Shown here one piece after another: positions 63,546-64,000 of a stretch of 64,000 bases of DNA. Position numbers and translations under genes: made by a program. This stretch comes from JAIOQJ01 sp963718635. Its GTDB lineage: Bacteria; Planctomycetota; Planctomycetia; Gemmatales; Gemmataceae. Each line of letters starts with the position of its first letter. The stretch's first letter is position 1. Below the pieces are notes generated by a model. It saw only the letters and a list, made by a program, of their open reading frames with translations. It ran no database searches and was not told the origin of the DNA. The stretch covers positions 4,712,001 to 4,776,000 of the forward strand of contig OY970367.1 in assembly GCA_963718635.1 (NCBI GenBank). The letters run 5' to 3'.

Positions 63546-64000
63546 TCACTGCCATTTCACCGTCAGCCGTCCTTCGCGTTGTGACAGTCGTTCGAGATAA
63601 TCGAGAAACCACTTCGCCAACAGGATGAAAAGCACGGAGAGCACCGCCAACATGCAAATCTCAACGGACAACGGCCAAAATCCGTCGGCGGCGAAGAGTA
63701 ATTGGCGCATAGCGTCCATACCGGCGGTCAAGGGAATGACAGCAGCGATGCTGGCCAATGCCGTCGGAAAAACTCTAAGGGGAAAATTCATCCCAGTAAG
63801 CAGATAAACCGGTTCCTGTAACAGATTGACGATATGCCACGCTTCGCGGCCCCATAGAAGGAAAACCGAAGCGAACATCATGCCGAGCCCGTAGAGTGCC
63901 AGCAGCGTCAACAGGAAGGTAAAAACTAAGAGCCACCAGGAAACGGGAGCAAAAGGAATTTGGAATAGGAGAACTCCCACCGTCATGATGACGCTCGCCC
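63546..64000 (-). CDS. ABC-2 type transporter permease, copy 2 (cut by window edge)
   Basis: The frame is open to the last base, so the N-terminus lies outside. Visible helices are WWLLVFTFLLTLLALYGLGMMFASVFLL, NLLQEPVYLLTGMNFPLRVFP, LASIAAVIPLTAGMDA and LSVEICMLAVLSVLFILLA, matching the last half of an ABC-2 permease. It is 218 bases upstream of copy 1 on the same strand; the two likely form a heterodimer. The gap 63328-63545 shows only a repeat-like arm near 63500. Confidence 0.82.
   Translation of the reverse strand, partial: ASVIMTVGVLLFQIPFAPVSWWLLVFTFLLTLLALYGLGMMFASVFLLWGREAWHIVNLLQEPVYLLTGMNFPLRVFPTALASIAAVIPLTAGMDAMRQLLFAADGFWPLSVEICMLAVLSVLFILLAKWFLDYLERLSQREGRLTVKWQ

Overview
The window reads as a planctomycete chromosome segment, most likely from the Gemmataceae/Gemmatales side. 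That placement is inferred from gene content: a Cys-rich YTV-type wall protein, a sigma/anti-sigma pair, DUF1080, SMP-30, leucine-rich-repeat and TPR secreted proteins, several Uma2 nucleases, and many dispersed palindromic repeats. There is one tRNA (Ala, CGC) and no rRNA.

Layout. 1-2 kb is a degraded strip: a partial unknown gene, a frameshifted conserved gene, a Uma2 pseudogene and an autotransporter-repeat fragment. 2-8.4 kb (minus) carries an ECF sigma factor, anti-sigma factor, secreted coiled-coil protein, M28 peptidase and recJ. 8.7-17.5 kb (plus) is a run of secreted TPR proteins, a TPR-AAA ATPase and a TPR membrane protein. 17.5-25 kb holds agmatine deiminase, a response regulator, Uma2, glnE, a D12 adenine methylase and a dipeptidase. 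26-32.7 kb (minus) holds the most notable locus: a SAM-I riboswitch followed by a threonine-synthase-like PLP enzyme, two small unknown proteins, a MoaD/ThiS sulfur carrier, an Rpn-like nuclease, a MoeB/ThiF enzyme, a Uma2 and an acyltransferase. 32.8-37.2 kb holds two LRR proteins and a VWA protein. 37-45 kb has lexA, a Cys-cluster protein, tRNA-Ala, ispG, an AAA ATPase, SMP-30 and the YTV protein. 45-57 kb has DUF1080, clpB, an HtrA protease, an RdgC-like protein, a kinase, TPR, a hydrolase-like protein, citrate synthase and a PIN toxin pair. 57.7-64 kb has an O-antigen-ligase-like protein, a palindrome array, a TraB/GumN protein, a DUF2171 protein and two ABC-2 permeases.

The main biological proposal is that the riboswitch-led cluster makes methionine or homocysteine with a protein thiocarboxylate as sulfur donor and a ThrC-fold enzyme acting on O-phosphohomoserine. 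The riboswitch is seen directly; the chemistry is inferred.

Caution on quality: most genes left of 24.7 kb, and a few between 43 and 56 kb, are split by single-base frame breaks with conserved sequence on both sides. They hit housekeeping genes (glnE, recJ, citrate synthase), so sequencing or assembly indels are the likelier cause for most. Such genes are given as one feature spanning the break. The stretch 24.8-43 kb is free of breaks.
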